24,300 bases of DNA from Clostridia bacterium (GCA_017646185.1 JAGCNA010000038.1:1-24300), one strand, 5' to 3'. Shown: positions 15,523 through 24,300, numbered from the stretch's first letter. Notes: generated by a model not told the origin, from the sequence alone. Numbers and translations: made by a program.

Positions 15523-16804
15523 TATGCTTCTCCGTTTCGGAACAGAGCAGCCCCAAAATATGCCGCCCTGAATTTGAAAACACTCTGTCGTCTGCCCCGA
15601 TATAGGGAACGTAAACTATTCCCTCGTCATCACAAATAATCGGAATATCGTTGCGGACGCAAAGCGGTATTTTTTTATTTATAAATTCTTTTCGCACGCT
15701 TTTGGAAACGCCGAACACTTTTATTCGGTCTCCTTCCATTCTGGGACGTGCGTACAAACTGCCAACTATTCTACCACAATCTACCGTTACTGATGTTGCC
15801 AATTTGTAAACATTTTCGTTTCCGTAAAAAATCTTTGTGTTTTTTTGCGGAATTTCGGTAATTCCCTGCTGTACGGGAACGCAGTATTCGGAACAAACTG
15901 TTCTTTTTTCAAAAGAATAATCGCCGTAATAAACGTATACACATACTTTTCCCGGAAGATCCAAGGTGGTGCATACACGGTTCTTAACCGATTCGGCTAT
16001 TTTATTAATATGTGCAAAATCCAAAGAAAGACCCGTTTTTGCTTCGTAGCGCTTTGATATCTGCCGCGTTAACAAAGACAAAGGAAGATCTGCGGGTAAC
16101 TCATTACCGCACTCCGAAAGCTTGTCTTCGAAATAGTTTTTATCGTTTCTCACCGATTCGCACAAACGGGAAACGGCGGTTACGACAGAAGGATTTATAC
16201 TGCGCAACACGGGCATTACGGAATGTCTGATTTTATTGCGGGTATAGCTTTCATCGAAATTGGTGCTGTCTGTTACGTACTGAATTTGTCTTTCCCTGAG
16301 ATAAGCGTCTATCTCTGCACGGGTAGAGTTAAGAAGCGGCCGTATTATCCTGCCTCTTACAGCGGGAATACCGCAAAGACCATCGGACGAACAGCCGCGG
16401 ACAAGGTTAAATATAACCGTCTCGGCATTATCGTCACCGTTGTGAGCCGTTGCAATATAACGGGATTCGGTTGCATCCGCAATCTCGTTCAAAAGCTGAT
16501 ACCGCACAGCACGGGCTGTTTCTTCCATTCCCTTCCCGCATTCCTTGGAAATAGCGGGAATATCTGCATTTTTTGTATAAAACGGGATACCGAGATCGTT
16601 GCACAGCTCACGGCAAAACGTCTGATCTCTATCCGCTTCTTCACCTCTTATACCATGGTTAAGATGGAAAGCGCATATATCTGCGCCCAAATCTTTTAAA
16701 ACGGAAAGAAGACAGACAGAATCACCGCCGCCGGAAAGCGCCACTAATATACGTCCCTTTTCTATACAGTTCAGAAATTCCGAAACGCTGTTAATCGGGT
16801 TCAT
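15509..16804 (-). CDS. tilS: tRNA(Ile)-lysidine synthase
   Basis: The start is ATG 16804 (MNPINS), with GAGG upstream and a 14-bp overlap with the dnaB end; an in-frame ATG at 16855 lies deep inside dnaB. The product has 431 residues. The N-type ATP pyrophosphatase loop SGGGDS is at 24-29, followed by FHLNHGIRGEEADRD, TAHNGDDNAETVIFNLVRGC and IRPLL, all typical of TilS. The C-terminal TilS domain follows (DRIKVFG...KEFINKKIPLCVRNDIPII...VPYIGADDRV). It converts C34 of the tRNA-Ile CAU anticodon to lysidine so that AUA is read as Ile. The tilS-ftsH neighbourhood is conserved in Firmicutes, but the hpt gene often found between them is absent here. Confidence 0.94.
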   Translation of the reverse strand: MNPINSVSEFLNCIEKGRILVALSGGGDSVCLLSVLKDLGADICAFHLNHGIRGEEADRDQTFCRELCNDLGIPFYTKNADIPAISKECGKGMEETARAVRYQLLNEIADATESRYIATAHNGDDNAETVIFNLVRGCSSDGLCGIPAVRGRIIRPLLNSTRAEIDAYLRERQIQYVTDSTNFDESYTRNKIRHSVMPVLRSINPSVVTAVSRLCESVRNDKNYFEDKLSECGNELPADLPLSLLTRQISKRYEAKTGLSLDFAHINKIAESVKNRVCTTLDLPGKVCVYVYYGDYSFEKRTVCSEYCVPVQQGITEIPQKNTKIFYGNENVYKLATSVTVDCGRIVGSLYARPRMEGDRIKVFGVSKSVRKEFINKKIPLCVRNDIPIICDDEGIVYVPYIGADDRVFSNSGRHILGLLCSETEKHNEEK

Positions 16805-18140
16805 TTGTATCCTCATCAACAGAAACGAAACGGAAGGTACTGCCGTACCAGGCAAGCTTTGCTATGCCCTGCGCACCGTGTCTGTTCTTTGCAATAATAC
16901 ATTCCACCGCTTCAAAATCACCCTGGGTGGGGGGCGCATTCTTATCGGAAGGCGTTTCTTTATTAAGGAATATAACCATATCCGCATCCTGCTCTATGGC
17001 ACCGGAATCGCGAAGGTCGGAAAGCATGGGACGCTTTTCGTTACGCTGTTCGCTGCGTCTTGCCAACTGAGAAAGAAGGATTATGGGAACACCCAGATCC
17101 TTGCCCATAAGCTTAAGATCACGGGTTATGGCAGCAACTTCCAAAACCTTATTATCGGTATGGCTTTCACCTCGGATAAGCTGCAGGTAGTCGATAACCA
17201 CAAGCCCCAGATTCTTGCATCTGCGAAGCTTTGCTTTCATTGCGGTCGTAGTAATATCGGAAGTATCGTCGATCAAAACATCAAGTGAAGAAAGAGACGA
17301 TGCCGCCGTAGCAATTCTGCTCCATTCTTCGGGCAGAATTCTACCCGTACGGAGAGCCGAGCTATGAACTGCGGCTTCTGTGGAAAGCATACGGTTAACA
17401 AGCTGATCTGCTGTCATTTCCAGAGAGAAAATCGCAACTTCTTTTCTGGAAGAACGAGCAATATTCGACGCAACGTTCAAAGCAAATGAAGTTTTACCAA
17501 CACCGGGACGGGCACCTAAAATAACCAGATCTCCGGGGCCGATACCAAGCAGATATCTATCCAAAGAAGAAAATCCGGTCTTATATCCCGTTGCACCTTC
17601 GGGGTTCTTTTCAAGCTCGTGATAATTATCCAAAGCCTGAACGATAGCCTCACGGATATGCATAAAACGATCCGAATATTTATCTGCGGAAATATCGTAT
17701 ATTGCTTTTTCCGCAGAATCCACGATATCTCTTACCTCTCCGATTTCTGAGTAAGCGTTATCGGAAATATCACGTGCGGCGGCAATAAGCTGTCGGAGTA
17801 CGGTTTTATCCTTTACAATGCGAACATATTCTTCAATGTTCGTAGCGGCAGATGCCATATCCACCAGCTGTTTAATATATTTCGCCGCATCTCCTTCGGA
17901 ATAATTACCCATTTTTGTTATCTGTTCGATAAGGGTAACTATATCAATCTCCACGTTACTGCGGAACATACCGGTCATTGCGTTATAAATTACACCGTGA
18001 CGTTCAAGATAAAAATCTTCCGCTTTAACTTTTTCGCTTATCTGCGCTATCTTTTGCGGGTCGACAAGAATTATTCCGAGTATAGCCTGCTCTGCTTCCA
18101 GAGAATAGGGCATTTGTCGAATAGAATCAATTTCGGCCAT
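16791..18140 (-). CDS. dnaB: Replicative DNA helicase DnaB (DnaC in Bacillus naming)
   Basis: The start is ATG 18140 (MAEIDS), with GGAAG 7 bases upstream and 16 bp after rplI. The product has 449 residues. The N-terminal DnaB domain begins MPYSLEAEQAILGIIL. The RecA-like domain has Walker A GARPGVGKTSF (from 209), Walker B VVIDYLQLI (from 314), and the hallmark run SQLARRSEQRNEKRPMLSDLRDSGAIEQDAD. It unwinds DNA at the replication fork as a hexamer. The gdpP-rplI-dnaB order matches Bacillus (yybT-rplI-dnaC). No intein or insertion interrupts the gene. Confidence 0.97.
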   Translation of the reverse strand: MAEIDSIRQMPYSLEAEQAILGIILVDPQKIAQISEKVKAEDFYLERHGVIYNAMTGMFRSNVEIDIVTLIEQITKMGNYSEGDAAKYIKQLVDMASAATNIEEYVRIVKDKTVLRQLIAAARDISDNAYSEIGEVRDIVDSAEKAIYDISADKYSDRFMHIREAIVQALDNYHELEKNPEGATGYKTGFSSLDRYLLGIGPGDLVILGARPGVGKTSFALNVASNIARSSRKEVAIFSLEMTADQLVNRMLSTEAAVHSSALRTGRILPEEWSRIATAASSLSSLDVLIDDTSDITTTAMKAKLRRCKNLGLVVIDYLQLIRGESHTDNKVLEVAAITRDLKLMGKDLGVPIILLSQLARRSEQRNEKRPMLSDLRDSGAIEQDADMVIFLNKETPSDKNAPPTQGDFEAVECIIAKNRHGAQGIAKLAWYGSTFRFVSVDEDTNEPD

Positions 18141-18156
18141 TATTATCTTCCGTTTC

Positions 18157-18600
18157 TTAGTTTTGTACAATAACTTTTAATTTTGCTGAAATTTCGGGAT
18201 AAAGCTTTACGGTTACGTTGTATTCGCCTACGTTTTTAATGTTATCGTTAAGCACGAGCTTGCGCTTATCTACATTGATACCAAAGGTTTCGTTTATCTT
18301 TGCGCTGAGATCGGATGCGGTTACAGCCGCATACAGTCTTCCGTCTGCGCCGCCGGTAGCTTTGTAAACTATGCTCTTGCCGTCGATCTTCGCAGCAGCT
18401 TCCTGCGCCGCCTTTTTATCTTCGGCTTTTTTATGTGCCTCGGATGCCTTTCTGTTTTTATATTCGGTAAGTATCTGGGGTGTTGCCTCTACGGCAAGCT
18501 TACGGGGTATGAGAAAATTTCTCGCGTATCCATCGGAAGCTTCGATAATCTCACCCTTTTTACCCTGACTGCGTACATCTTCAAGAAGCAGTACTTTCAT
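18157..18600 (-). CDS. rplI: 50S ribosomal protein L9
   Basis: A 147-residue protein of standard L9 length. The N-terminal rRNA-binding domain has the L9 signature: MKVLLLEDVRSQGKKGEIIEASDGYARNFLIP. A long charged helix (about 42-75, EAHKKAEDKKAAQEAAAK) leads to the C-terminal domain (GADGRLYAAVTASDLSAKI). AAGGAGG stands 6-7 bases before the ATG. The start lies 20 bp inside the gdpP end, so the SD is within gdpP and translation is probably coupled. Confidence 0.97.
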   Translation of the reverse strand: MKVLLLEDVRSQGKKGEIIEASDGYARNFLIPRKLAVEATPQILTEYKNRKASEAHKKAEDKKAAQEAAAKIDGKSIVYKATGGADGRLYAAVTASDLSAKINETFGINVDKRKLVLNDNIKNVGEYNVTVKLYPEISAKLKVIVQN

Positions 18601-20584
18601 CTTCTTTCCTCCTTAACCTTCCTTCGCAAAAATCATCTATTGCGGTTTCCAATTGTTTTAAAACTTCGTTTGTTTCTGTGTTTTCAATTTTGCAAGCCGC
18701 GGCATCAAATCTTCCGCCGCCGCCGAAAAATGTCATTACCGTACCAACGTTAAGCTCATCACTGCGGGACCGGGCGGAAATACGCACGTCATTACCCACC
18801 TGACACACCACAAAGGAAGCGTCTACGTTTTCTATGGTAAGCATACGGTCTGCAACGGTGCAGCACAAACGGTAATCCACATCGTTTCCTATTCCGTCAA
18901 AGAAGGAAACTGCAATGTTATCTTTATAACGGTAAATATTTCTTTCTATACGGGCGAGCTTGATATACTCGTCCATATCGTTTTTAAACAGCTCTTTTGC
19001 CTCTCCGGGGTCTGCACCCAAACTGCGCAAATAGAAGGATGCGCCGAAGGTACGTACACCGGTACCGCGGGTAAAGTTTTGTGTATCCAGTAAAATACCC
19101 GAAAACAGCAAAATTGCTTCTTCCTTCTTCATAGATCCTGCGGAAAGCTTTTCTTCCAGTATCTCGCTTACAAGCTCGGAAGCGGAAGAGGCGGAAGGAT
19201 CTATAAATTCAAGTGAAATAGACTTGGTAAAGTCTTCTTTCTTTATATGGTGGTCAATTATAACTACCTGAGACGCATTATTATATACCTCTGCGGAAGC
19301 AAACATATCCACGTTGTTAACGTCTACAATAACCAGCAGTGCAGAGGGAGTGATAAGCTCTTGCGCATAAATATCGTCAACAAATACGTTTTTGTATTCA
19401 GGCAAGCCTGAAATAAGACGCAAAGCAGGTGTGATATCCGCATCTCTCTCGCTTGTTATAATAAAGGGGCGTTTTCCGTGCATAAACGCAAGTCTTGCGA
19501 TACCAACGCACGCCGCAATAGAATCGAAATCGGGATTCTTATGGCCCATTATTATTACGTTGGAGCAATTCTCTATAAGATTGGAAAGAGTAAAAGCGGC
19601 ATTACGGGAAGGACCTTTACTGTCCTTCTTTGCGGCACGGACTCTCGCACCGTAGTTACGTGCCTGAGTTCTGTCACGAACTACTGCTTGTGCACCGCCC
19701 TTTTGCAGAGCAAGCTGAAGCGCCTGCATAGCAATCTCTTCTTTTTCGGAAAAAGAACCGTCTGTAGCAGCAACACCGATAGAAATGGTCAAAGGCGCAC
19801 CACCGTCAGAAGCGGTAACCGCAGAAACAAGGTCGATAATATCAAAATCAGATTCGATCATATCGGCAACGTACTGTTCGTCAAACACACAGATGTACTT
19901 ATCCCGTTCAAACTCTTTTATAAGACCGTTAAAGGTAGATGCCCATTCTGTAAGAACGGAGCTTACCTTTGCAGAAGAAGCGCGGTAATTATCCTTGAGT
20001 CCCTGAGCAAGCTCGGAAAAATTATCCACAACGATATACATAACTGCGGGATTATGCATTTTGATATACTTCTTGCTTTCAAACAAGCCGGTATCATCGT
20101 ACATAATACAAAGATCGTATTTTTTTGCGGAACCGAACACGGGATAATGCTGAACAGTAAAGTGACGATTGTCGGCAGTATATTCGGCAGGTTCGCTGTC
20201 GCTGTTCTTGCGAGGCATAAGAACGCCTTCAAATATACCGCTTACGTTGGCACCGTGCTTTGCGGATTTGGATTTGTCAATTTCAGAAAGTGCCTCGTTG
20301 TGCCAAATAACCTTACCGTGGTCATCTACAAGAAGGGCGGGATGCTCAAGCTTCATCAAAAAGCTTACTGTCAAAGCAGAAATGGATTTCTCTGTTTGCT
20401 CGGGAAGCTTCCATCTTAATTTAAAAAGCTGGACGCAAACTACAATAACGGCAAACACAAAAGCTATAGCAAGACATATCCAGCCCGAAACGTTATTTTT
20501 CGTAACGAAGGAAATAACGGACGAAACCAAAAGTGCCGCCAACGACAGAAGCTCTGCCAAATAATTAGCAAAAACTTTCTTCAA
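18581..20584 (-). CDS. gdpP: Cyclic-di-AMP phosphodiesterase GdpP (DHH/DHHA1)
   Basis: The start is TTG 20584 (LKKVFANYL), with AAAGGAG 8 bases upstream; an in-frame GTG at 20593 abuts the SD. The product has 667 residues. Two N-terminal membrane helices (about 8-28 and 34-54) are followed by a PAS-like region, then a degenerate GGDEF domain (VVDNFSEL onward). The DHH domain is complete: MGHKNPDFDS (His348, Asp352, Asp354), VDVN (Asp421), IIDHH (444-446), and Asp500. The DHHA1 motif, normally GGGGH, reads GGGGR (Arg625). GdpP cleaves c-di-AMP to pApA and so controls potassium and wall homeostasis. It starts 25 bp after parC and overlaps rplI by 20 bp. Confidence 0.93.
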   Translation of the reverse strand: MKKVFANYLAELLSLAALLVSSVISFVTKNNVSGWICLAIAFVFAVIVVCVQLFKLRWKLPEQTEKSISALTVSFLMKLEHPALLVDDHGKVIWHNEALSEIDKSKSAKHGANVSGIFEGVLMPRKNSDSEPAEYTADNRHFTVQHYPVFGSAKKYDLCIMYDDTGLFESKKYIKMHNPAVMYIVVDNFSELAQGLKDNYRASSAKVSSVLTEWASTFNGLIKEFERDKYICVFDEQYVADMIESDFDIIDLVSAVTASDGGAPLTISIGVAATDGSFSEKEEIAMQALQLALQKGGAQAVVRDRTQARNYGARVRAAKKDSKGPSRNAAFTLSNLIENCSNVIIMGHKNPDFDSIAACVGIARLAFMHGKRPFIITSERDADITPALRLISGLPEYKNVFVDDIYAQELITPSALLVIVDVNNVDMFASAEVYNNASQVVIIDHHIKKEDFTKSISLEFIDPSASSASELVSEILEEKLSAGSMKKEEAILLFSGILLDTQNFTRGTGVRTFGASFYLRSLGADPGEAKELFKNDMDEYIKLARIERNIYRYKDNIAVSFFDGIGNDVDYRLCCTVADRMLTIENVDASFVVCQVGNDVRISARSRSDELNVGTVMTFFGGGGRFDAAACKIENTETNEVLKQLETAIDDFCEGRLRRKEDESTAS

Positions 20585-20609
20585 CGTGAACACTCCTTTC
20601 CGATAAAAA

Positions 20610-22832
20610 TTAAATTAATGTCATTTGATTAAGCTCGGGATCGTCATCCTCAAAAAGACCGCCGGTGGACGGCAAGGTGGATTTACGGTACCGGCTTTCC
20701 TTTTCCAACGCACGTACGTTGGGATCATATACAGAGGCGCTTACCACGGTATGACCTTTTTTGAGTGTCATTACAGTAGCACCGGAAGCACTTCTGGTGG
20801 ATTTTTCTGTAATTTGTTTTTCTTTTATAAGCAATGCCCTGGAAGCAGAAGAAATAATAAGGTATTCCTGCTTTTCGTTTCCGCCTCTGAACACGCCAAC
20901 CGCAACCGTTCCGGAAGCAAGTGCGTTTGTTAATTTTTTACGGTTTGTAACGGTCTTGTATGCCTCTGCAGGGAATCTGACTGCTTTACCGTTTTCATAA
21001 AATACAACGAAGCTGCCGCTGAAATCCGACATTGCGTGTGCCGCCACTACCTTTTCACCCTCGTCAAATCCGAGCTTTGCAGGCACGTATTCGCCCAGAG
21101 CAGACGCTTTGATATCGTCAAAATCATACATATGGGCTTTATATACCTGAGCGTGGTTGGTAAAGAACAGAACTTCCGCACCGTTGGTGGTTTCTGTGCT
21201 TATAAGCAATTCGTCGCCTTCCTTGAACTTTTGAACGTCACTGCCGCGCAAGGATGCGGGAAGACATTTTTTGAAGTATCCTTCCTTACTTACAAACATA
21301 AAGCAGGGATAATCTTCAAATTTAGGTTCATCCGAAACAGCGGAAACGGATTCGGAGCTGAGCACCTCGGTTTTACGGGGTTTGCCGTATTTTTCCTTGA
21401 TCTTACCGAGCTGTTTAATAATAACGTTGCGTATCTTACGCTCGGATGCAATAAGGCTTTTCAGATCCTCGATCTCTTTTTCAAGGTCGCCTATTTCTTC
21501 TGTGCGGTTGATAATGTATTCTCTGTTGAGATTACGAAGCTTGATATCGGCAACAAATTCTGCCTGAACCTTGTCTATATCAAATCCGCTCATCAAATTG
21601 GGAACAACATCTTTTTCGTTTTCGGTATGGCGGATGATGGCAATAGCCTTATCGATATCCAGCAAAATCTTACGCAGACCGTACAAAAGATGGAGCTTAT
21701 CGCTCTTTTTGCCCAAATCGTAAATATAATTACGGCGCAAGCATTCAACACGGAATGCGCTCCATTCCTCTATAATCTCTGCAATACCCAATGTGCGGGG
21801 AACACCGCCGATGAGGATATTGAAGTTACAGCCGAATGTGTCTTCCAAAGGTGTGGATTTGCACAGCTTTGCCATAAGCTTATCAGGCTCTGCACCACGC
21901 TTGATATCGATGGTAAGAGTAAGACCGTTAAGACCGATTTCATCACGTACGTCGGAAATCTCCTTAACCTTACCCTCTTTAACAAGCTTTACAATGGAAT
22001 CCTTTATCTTTTCCGCCGTAGTTGTATAGGGAATTTCGTATACCTCTATATGATTTCCGTCCACACGCCACTTGGAGCGTACGCGGAAGGTGCCCACACC
22101 GGTGGAATAAATATCCGCCATCTTATCTTTATCGTAAATAAGCTGACCGCCTGTGGAAAAATCAGGTGCAGGCATTATTTCCAAAAGCTCGGGCACGGTA
22201 ATACTGCCGTTTTTAAGAAACAACGATGTTGCATCGCATAATTCACCAAGATTAAACGAACATATACGGCTGGTCATACCTACCGCAATACCGTTATTGG
22301 GAGCAACGAGAATGTTCGGGAAGGAAACGGGAAGAAGCGTAGGCTCCTTCATGGTTCCGTCGTAGTTATCCACAAAATCCACGCCGTCTCTGTCTATACC
22401 GTCAAAAAGCTCTTCGCAAATGGGTGCAAGCTTACATTCGGTATAACGGGAAGCGGAATACACCATATCGGAATATTGCTTTCCGAAAGCGCCCTTGGAC
22501 TCTATAAGAGGATGCAAAAGGGCCTCTCTGCCGGTGGTAAGTCTGACAAGAGTTTCGTATATGGCAGCGTCGCCGTGAGGATTGAGCATCATCGTCTGTC
22601 CCACAACCTTGGCACTTTTTACCTTTTGACCCGTCATAAGACCCATTTTATACATAGAGTACAAAAGCTTTCTGTGAGAAGGCTTAAGACCGTCTATTTC
22701 GGGAATAGCACGGGAAACGATAACGCTCATAGCGTAAGGCATATAGTTGCTTTCAAGAATTTCGGTAATGGGAGTATTGACAACTTCCGCAAGCTTGATA
22801 GGAGCAGGCTCAACTTTTTTCTTTTTAGCCAT
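20610..22832 (-). CDS. parC: Type IIA topoisomerase subunit A (ParC-like, divergent clade)
   Basis: A 740-residue protein, with GGGAGG 7 bases before the ATG. Winged-helix and tower regions of a GyrA/ParC protein are present: YMPYAMSVIVSRAIPEIDGLKPSHRKLLYSMYKMGL, then NPHGDAAIYETLVRL (84-98), and the DNA-cleaving tyrosine in SASRYTE (Tyr130). A coiled-coil stretch lies at about 440-470. The C-terminal domain has beta-pinwheel-like repeats but no GyrA box (QRRGGKG), which favours topoisomerase IV over gyrase. With ParE it separates linked daughter chromosomes. The wording of its motifs differs from classical ParC, so the symbol is by function and partnership. It lies 15 bp after parE. Confidence 0.85.
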   Translation of the reverse strand: MAKKKKVEPAPIKLAEVVNTPITEILESNYMPYAMSVIVSRAIPEIDGLKPSHRKLLYSMYKMGLMTGQKVKSAKVVGQTMMLNPHGDAAIYETLVRLTTGREALLHPLIESKGAFGKQYSDMVYSASRYTECKLAPICEELFDGIDRDGVDFVDNYDGTMKEPTLLPVSFPNILVAPNNGIAVGMTSRICSFNLGELCDATSLFLKNGSITVPELLEIMPAPDFSTGGQLIYDKDKMADIYSTGVGTFRVRSKWRVDGNHIEVYEIPYTTTAEKIKDSIVKLVKEGKVKEISDVRDEIGLNGLTLTIDIKRGAEPDKLMAKLCKSTPLEDTFGCNFNILIGGVPRTLGIAEIIEEWSAFRVECLRRNYIYDLGKKSDKLHLLYGLRKILLDIDKAIAIIRHTENEKDVVPNLMSGFDIDKVQAEFVADIKLRNLNREYIINRTEEIGDLEKEIEDLKSLIASERKIRNVIIKQLGKIKEKYGKPRKTEVLSSESVSAVSDEPKFEDYPCFMFVSKEGYFKKCLPASLRGSDVQKFKEGDELLISTETTNGAEVLFFTNHAQVYKAHMYDFDDIKASALGEYVPAKLGFDEGEKVVAAHAMSDFSGSFVVFYENGKAVRFPAEAYKTVTNRKKLTNALASGTVAVGVFRGGNEKQEYLIISSASRALLIKEKQITEKSTRSASGATVMTLKKGHTVVSASVYDPNVRALEKESRYRKSTLPSTGGLFEDDDPELNQMTLI

Positions 22833-22847
22833 TGTTATACCTCCCTA

Positions 22848-24300
22848 TCAATAATCCGCAAGATCAAGATATCTTGCACCGTTTTCGGCAATAAACTGTT
22901 TTCTGCCGGCAAGGTTATCACCCAAGAGAACGTCAAACATTTCATAAGTTTTCGCTTCATCATCGGGAGTAATTCTTACAAGCTTTCTTGAGGCAGGAGC
23001 CATTGTGGTGCGGGACATCATATCCGCATCGTTTTCGCCCAGACCTTTTGAACGCTGAATGGTATATTTGGAATTACCTATCTTCGAAAGGATGGATATT
23101 TTCTCCTGCTCGTCATAAGCAAAGAAGGTATCTTCCTTGGTGTTTATCTCATACAAAGGCGTTTCTGCAATATACACCCTGCCCTCTCTTATAAGGGTGG
23201 GAAGCAGGCGGTAAAACAGCGTGAGTATAAGGGTTCTTATCTGATACCCGTCTTCATCAGCATCGGTACAAATAATTATCTTTGACCAGCGCAACGAAGC
23301 AAGGTTGAATTCGGTAAGATTTTTACTGCCTTTAGCCTTTATCTCTACACCGCAACCGATAACCTTAAGCAGATCCACGATAATATCGCTTTTAAAAATA
23401 GCTTCGTAGGACGCTTTAAGACAGTTAAGTGTTTTACCGCGTACGGGGATTATAGCTTGGAAGGACGGATCGCGTGCAAGCTTACAGCTGGTAAGCGCAG
23501 AATCACCCTCAACTATATACAATTCGCATACCTCGGGGTCCTTACTGCGGCAGTTTACGAATTTTTCAACCGTGTTATTTATATCCAGAGTCGTAGTAAG
23601 CTTTTTCTTTACGTTAAGGCGCATACTTTCCGCAGATTCGCGGCTGCGCTTGTTAACCAGAACCTGCTGGCAGGCTTTATCTGCCGCCGCAGGATTTTCC
23701 GCAAAATACACCTCAAGCTTTTGCTTGAAGAAATCTGCCATAGCATCGGCAATAAAGACGTTGGTTATTGCTTTTTTCGTCTGGTTGGAATAGGATGTGG
23801 CGGTGGAAAAACAGTTGGTTACAAGAACCAGAGAATCTGCCACGTCGTTCCAGGTTACCTTGCTCTCGGATTTTGTGTACTTGCCGTTATCTTTCAGATA
23901 TTTATCCACGGCATACACAAAAGCGGTCTTGGCGGCTTTTTCGGGAGAACCGCCGTGTTCGAGAAATGAGGAATTGTGGTAATATTCGATAAAATTGGAT
24001 TCGTTTGAAAAACAAAATGCAAAATTTATAAGCAGACTGTAATCGGGCTGGTCGGCTCTGTCTCTGCCCACACGTTCACAAGAATACTGAACGGGCTCGG
24101 TAAGATATCCCATACCAACGTTTTCGTTGATATAATCCATTATTCCGTTGGGGTACAGATATTCGTCCTTTTTCCAGCTTCCGTCGGGATTCTGCCAGTT
24201 AAGAACCAAGGTAAGGCCTGCGTTTGCAACCGCCTGACGCTTAAGAACCTCGGTGAAAAATTCATAAGGAATGGAAATATCGGTAAATACGTCGTAATCC
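22848..24300 (-). CDS. parE: Type IIA topoisomerase subunit B (ParE-like), N-terminus cut by window edge
   Basis: The frame is open across the right edge; 483 residues are visible. The N-terminal GHKL ATPase is mostly missing. The transducer domain is present (FLEHGGSPEKAAKTAF). The TOPRIM domain follows, with catalytic Glu in YIVEGDSA (near 23510) and the metal-binding pair in CTDADEDGYQIRTL (near 23264). RSKGLGEND and a C-terminal NLAGRKQFIAENGARYLDLADY close the protein. Classical enzymes read LPGKxxN and DADVDGxHI at these sites, so this is a divergent branch like its partner. It supplies ATP-driven strand passage to ParC. It is the first visible gene of the cluster, whose promoter lies outside the window. 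Confidence 0.9.
   Translation of the reverse strand, partial: DYDVFTDISIPYEFFTEVLKRQAVANAGLTLVLNWQNPDGSWKKDEYLYPNGIMDYINENVGMGYLTEPVQYSCERVGRDRADQPDYSLLINFAFCFSNESNFIEYYHNSSFLEHGGSPEKAAKTAFVYAVDKYLKDNGKYTKSESKVTWNDVADSLVLVTNCFSTATSYSNQTKKAITNVFIADAMADFFKQKLEVYFAENPAAADKACQQVLVNKRSRESAESMRLNVKKKLTTTLDINNTVEKFVNCRSKDPEVCELYIVEGDSALTSCKLARDPSFQAIIPVRGKTLNCLKASYEAIFKSDIIVDLLKVIGCGVEIKAKGSKNLTEFNLASLRWSKIIICTDADEDGYQIRTLILTLFYRLLPTLIREGRVYIAETPLYEINTKEDTFFAYDEQEKISILSKIGNSKYTIQRSKGLGENDADMMSRTTMAPASRKLVRITPDDEAKTYEMFDVLLGDNLAGRKQFIAENGARYLDLADY

Noticed and set aside
21036..22241. Open frame of 401 codons on the plus strand
   Set aside because: It is antisense to the conserved core of parC and has no recognisable family features.

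Overview
The window looks like part of the chromosome of an endospore-forming member of the Clostridia. The evidence is a SigG sporulation sigma factor, a YunB-family sporulation protein, strong AGGAGG-type ribosome binding sites throughout, moderately low GC, and a gdpP-rplI-dnaB gene order typical of Firmicutes. The precise family is inference; topoisomerase sequences of this divergent type bring Oscillospiraceae-like Clostridia to mind. Almost all genes lie on the minus strand. The exceptions are a zinc-ribbon membrane protein (8967-9962) and yunB (10998-11621).

Left part (1-8966). A nucleotidyltransferase-domain gene cut by the window edge follows a P-loop kinase-like gene. Upstream of these lies a five-gene operon, read right to left: potA, potB, potC, potD, then a large lipoprotein with a GHL10 glycoside-hydrolase-like domain. 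A near-consensus SigA promoter (TTGACA-17-TATATT) sits just before potA, and a 12-bp hairpin closes the operon. Two points are unusual. PotD carries a C-terminal membrane anchor in addition to its lipoprotein signal. The GHL10 protein carries five degenerate repeats of about 100 residues before its catalytic-type domain.

Middle (8967-13420). The orphan zinc-ribbon membrane protein ends at a bidirectional-looking terminator, followed by an 85-base GC-rich element with mutually exclusive hairpins. Next come sigG, with a good SigF-type promoter, and the divergent yunB. yunB runs tail-to-tail into a SpoU-family RNA methyltransferase gene and overlaps it by 66 bp. That gene is itself translationally coupled to a DHHW-family membrane protein whose signature catalytic residues are replaced.

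Right part (13528-24300). This is a tightly packed housekeeping cluster transcribed leftwards: parE (cut by the window edge), parC, gdpP, rplI, dnaB, tilS, ftsH, ending in a clear hairpin terminator. It joins chromosome decatenation, c-di-AMP turnover, replication, translation and membrane proteolysis. Several neighbours overlap by 14-20 bp.

I see no rRNA, tRNA, CRISPR array, insertion sequence or phage gene. The most unusual signals are the repeat-bearing GHL10 lipoprotein in a polyamine operon, the double-anchored PotD, the structured intergenic element, the degenerate DHHW protein with a start-site hairpin, and the GdpP with an altered GGGH motif.
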